In this document: one piece after another, positions 63,346-64,000 of the stretch
How positions within the stretch are numbered: position 1 is the stretch's first letter
How the letters are laid out: the number at the start of each line of letters is the position of its first letter
From: an uncultured Eubacteriales bacterium
Lineage (GTDB): Bacteria > Bacillota > Clostridia > Oscillospirales > CAG-272
DNA length: 64,000 nt
Direction: 5' to 3'
NCBI GenBank assembly: GCA_934434925.1
Contig: CAKSAC010000006.1
Location: forward strand, 1 to 64,000
Notes under the pieces: generated by a model
Database searches by the model: none
Told to the model about the DNA's origin: nothing
The model's input: the letters and a program-made list of their open reading frames with translations, nothing else
Program-made: the position numbers and the translations under genes

Positions 63346-63831
63346 ATGTCTTCTTCGTCCAAAAAACCCGGGAACCGCCCCAAAAGGTCCGGGAGCCGTC
63401 CTTCCCCCTTCGTTCGCTTTCTTCGTACGCGTAAACGGATCTGGATTCCCTCGCTTGCGGCGCTGGGCCTTCTTGTCGCCCTGCTTATCGTTTTTTTGTC
63501 TCCGTCTCCGCTGGACGCCGCCAAAACCCGTCTTTTGCGCGCGGACTATGAAATCATCATGCAGATAAACTCTTCGGATGTCACCGGGAGCGATTCCACA
63601 CAGAAAGAAGACCTCTGTTCCCGACGGCTCGTGATGCGCCACCGGGAATACGCGCTCCGCACGGTCGAGGTTCTGGAATTCCGCACCGTGAACGATGCGA
63701 AAGACTATTATGACTTGTTGCTGTCCGGGAAATATACAAAAAAGATTTCCGCCTCGGCGGGAACCGACGGATACCGGAACGGGCGGACCGTCGTATACGG
63801 GCATGTTCTGGCCGTCAAAGCCACCCGCTGA
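63346..63831 (+). CDS. Small membrane-anchored protein, unknown function
   Basis: 161 residues: a basic, Ser/Arg/Pro-rich cytoplasmic start (about 32), one helix (IWIPSLAALGLLVALLIVFL) and an extracytoplasmic domain of about 105 residues with no family I know. AAAGGAG upstream fixes the start. The promoter region has TTCACAAA-N4-TGC-TATGCTGT at 63252-63275, as before the GldA-like gene. The 3' end is duplicated downstream. Confidence 0.65.
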   Translation: MSSSSKKPGNRPKRSGSRPSPFVRFLRTRKRIWIPSLAALGLLVALLIVFLSPSPLDAAKTRLLRADYEIIMQINSSDVTGSDSTQKEDLCSRRLVMRHREYALRTVEVLEFRTVNDAKDYYDLLLSGKYTKKISASAGTDGYRNGRTVVYGHVLAVKATR

Positions 63832-63882
63832 AAAGCCACCCGCTGAAAAGCCATCCCGCAAAAAAGCCACCCCGCGCTTCCT
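63822..63882. repeat. 15-bp tandem repeat from the 3' end of the 161-aa gene
   Basis: About four units of AAAGCCACCCGCTGA. The first carries the final codons and the stop; later ones diverge (CATCCCGCAAA). Confidence 0.85.
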
Positions 63883-63915
63883 CTTTCCACGGGGAATGCG
63901 TTCTCTTCCTTCCGC

Positions 63916-63931
63916 GTAAAGTTTTCTATAC
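63916..63931. promoter_or_regulatory. 16-bp dyad GTAAAG-TTTT-CTATAC
   Basis: One mismatch from GTAAAG-N4-CTTTAC, 24 bp before the next start codon and just upstream of its ribosome site, in an operator-like position. Confidence 0.35.
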
Positions 63932-63954
63932 ATTTCAAACAGAAAGGAGGGCGC

Positions 63955-64000
63955 TATGGAGGACCTCTCCAAAATCACCGCCAAAAATATCGTTGCCCTG
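63955..64000 (+). CDS. Start of a gene cut by the window end, possibly an XRE-type regulator
   Basis: Only 15 codons: MEDLSKITAKNIVAL. AAAGGAGG lies six bases upstream. The form K-N-I-x-x-L is common at the start of XRE-family HTH proteins, but this is too short to be sure. Confidence 0.4.

Overview
The window is a gene-dense stretch of a GC-rich (by eye well over 50 % G+C) bacterial chromosome. Near-consensus TTGACA-17-TATAAT promoters, strong AGGAGG-type ribosome binding sites, ATGA/TGATG-coupled operons and families such as DUF6062, YhaN-type ATPase, RNase M5, a DUF6514-like protein, MscL, GldA/GldG-type ABC exporters and GH2/GH3/GH36 enzymes point to an uncultured Clostridia-class Firmicute, probably gut-associated. 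The order cannot be told from sequence alone. I see no tRNA, rRNA, CRISPR, phage or intact transposase gene. Position 1 lies inside a repeat that recurs at 471, so the window probably starts at a contig edge.

Layout. 1-5211 (minus): housekeeping operon of a U32 peptidase-family protein, Maf, endonuclease III, RNase M5 and a truncated RsmB/RsmF-type rRNA methyltransferase, with a 75-bp tandem array between the last two. 5875-8256 (plus): membrane protein, Dus, HAD phosphatase. 8368-10603 (minus): CE15-like esterase and acyl-ACP thioesterase, each with its own promoter. 10997-15474 (minus): MarR regulator plus a heterodimeric ABC exporter under a consensus promoter overlapped by a MarR-type palindrome. 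15.5-17.3 kb: low-complexity DNA and small genes, including a 41-codon reading frame. 17778-28401 (plus): a long coupled cluster of GldA-like ATPase, permease, two GldG-like proteins, a DUF4340 protein, a large anchored protein, RNase HI and an FKBP-like lipoprotein. 28872-36916 (minus): DUF6062, YhaN-like ATPase, PfkB kinase, MiaA, galactokinase-like GHMP kinase, RecA, RecX. 37197-37994 (plus): multi-TM exported protein. 38451-43979 (minus): NagZ-like GH3 enzyme and a 1270-residue beta-helix lipoprotein. 44342-55266 (plus): IleS (type 2), parvulin, GT4 glycosyltransferase, GH36-like glycosidase, peptidase T, MscL, CDF transporter. 55575-63142: carbohydrate genes (two Gfo/Idh/MocA oxidoreductases, a GH2 glycosidase, a TIM-barrel isomerase and an AraC regulator). 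The last 650 bp hold a small membrane-anchored protein and the first codons of another gene.

The most unusual property is the intergenic DNA. Almost every larger gap carries a minisatellite with units of 15-82 bp. In at least four cases the first unit is the 3' end of the neighbouring gene (ABC exporter, mscL, araC-type regulator, the 161-aa protein), and in one case the unit comes from inside the methyltransferase gene. A roughly 210-240 bp pyrimidine-rich element occurs twice 2.4 kb apart. Two intergenic regions contain promoters that face each other, and a 77-bp imperfect palindrome has an IS3-like core.
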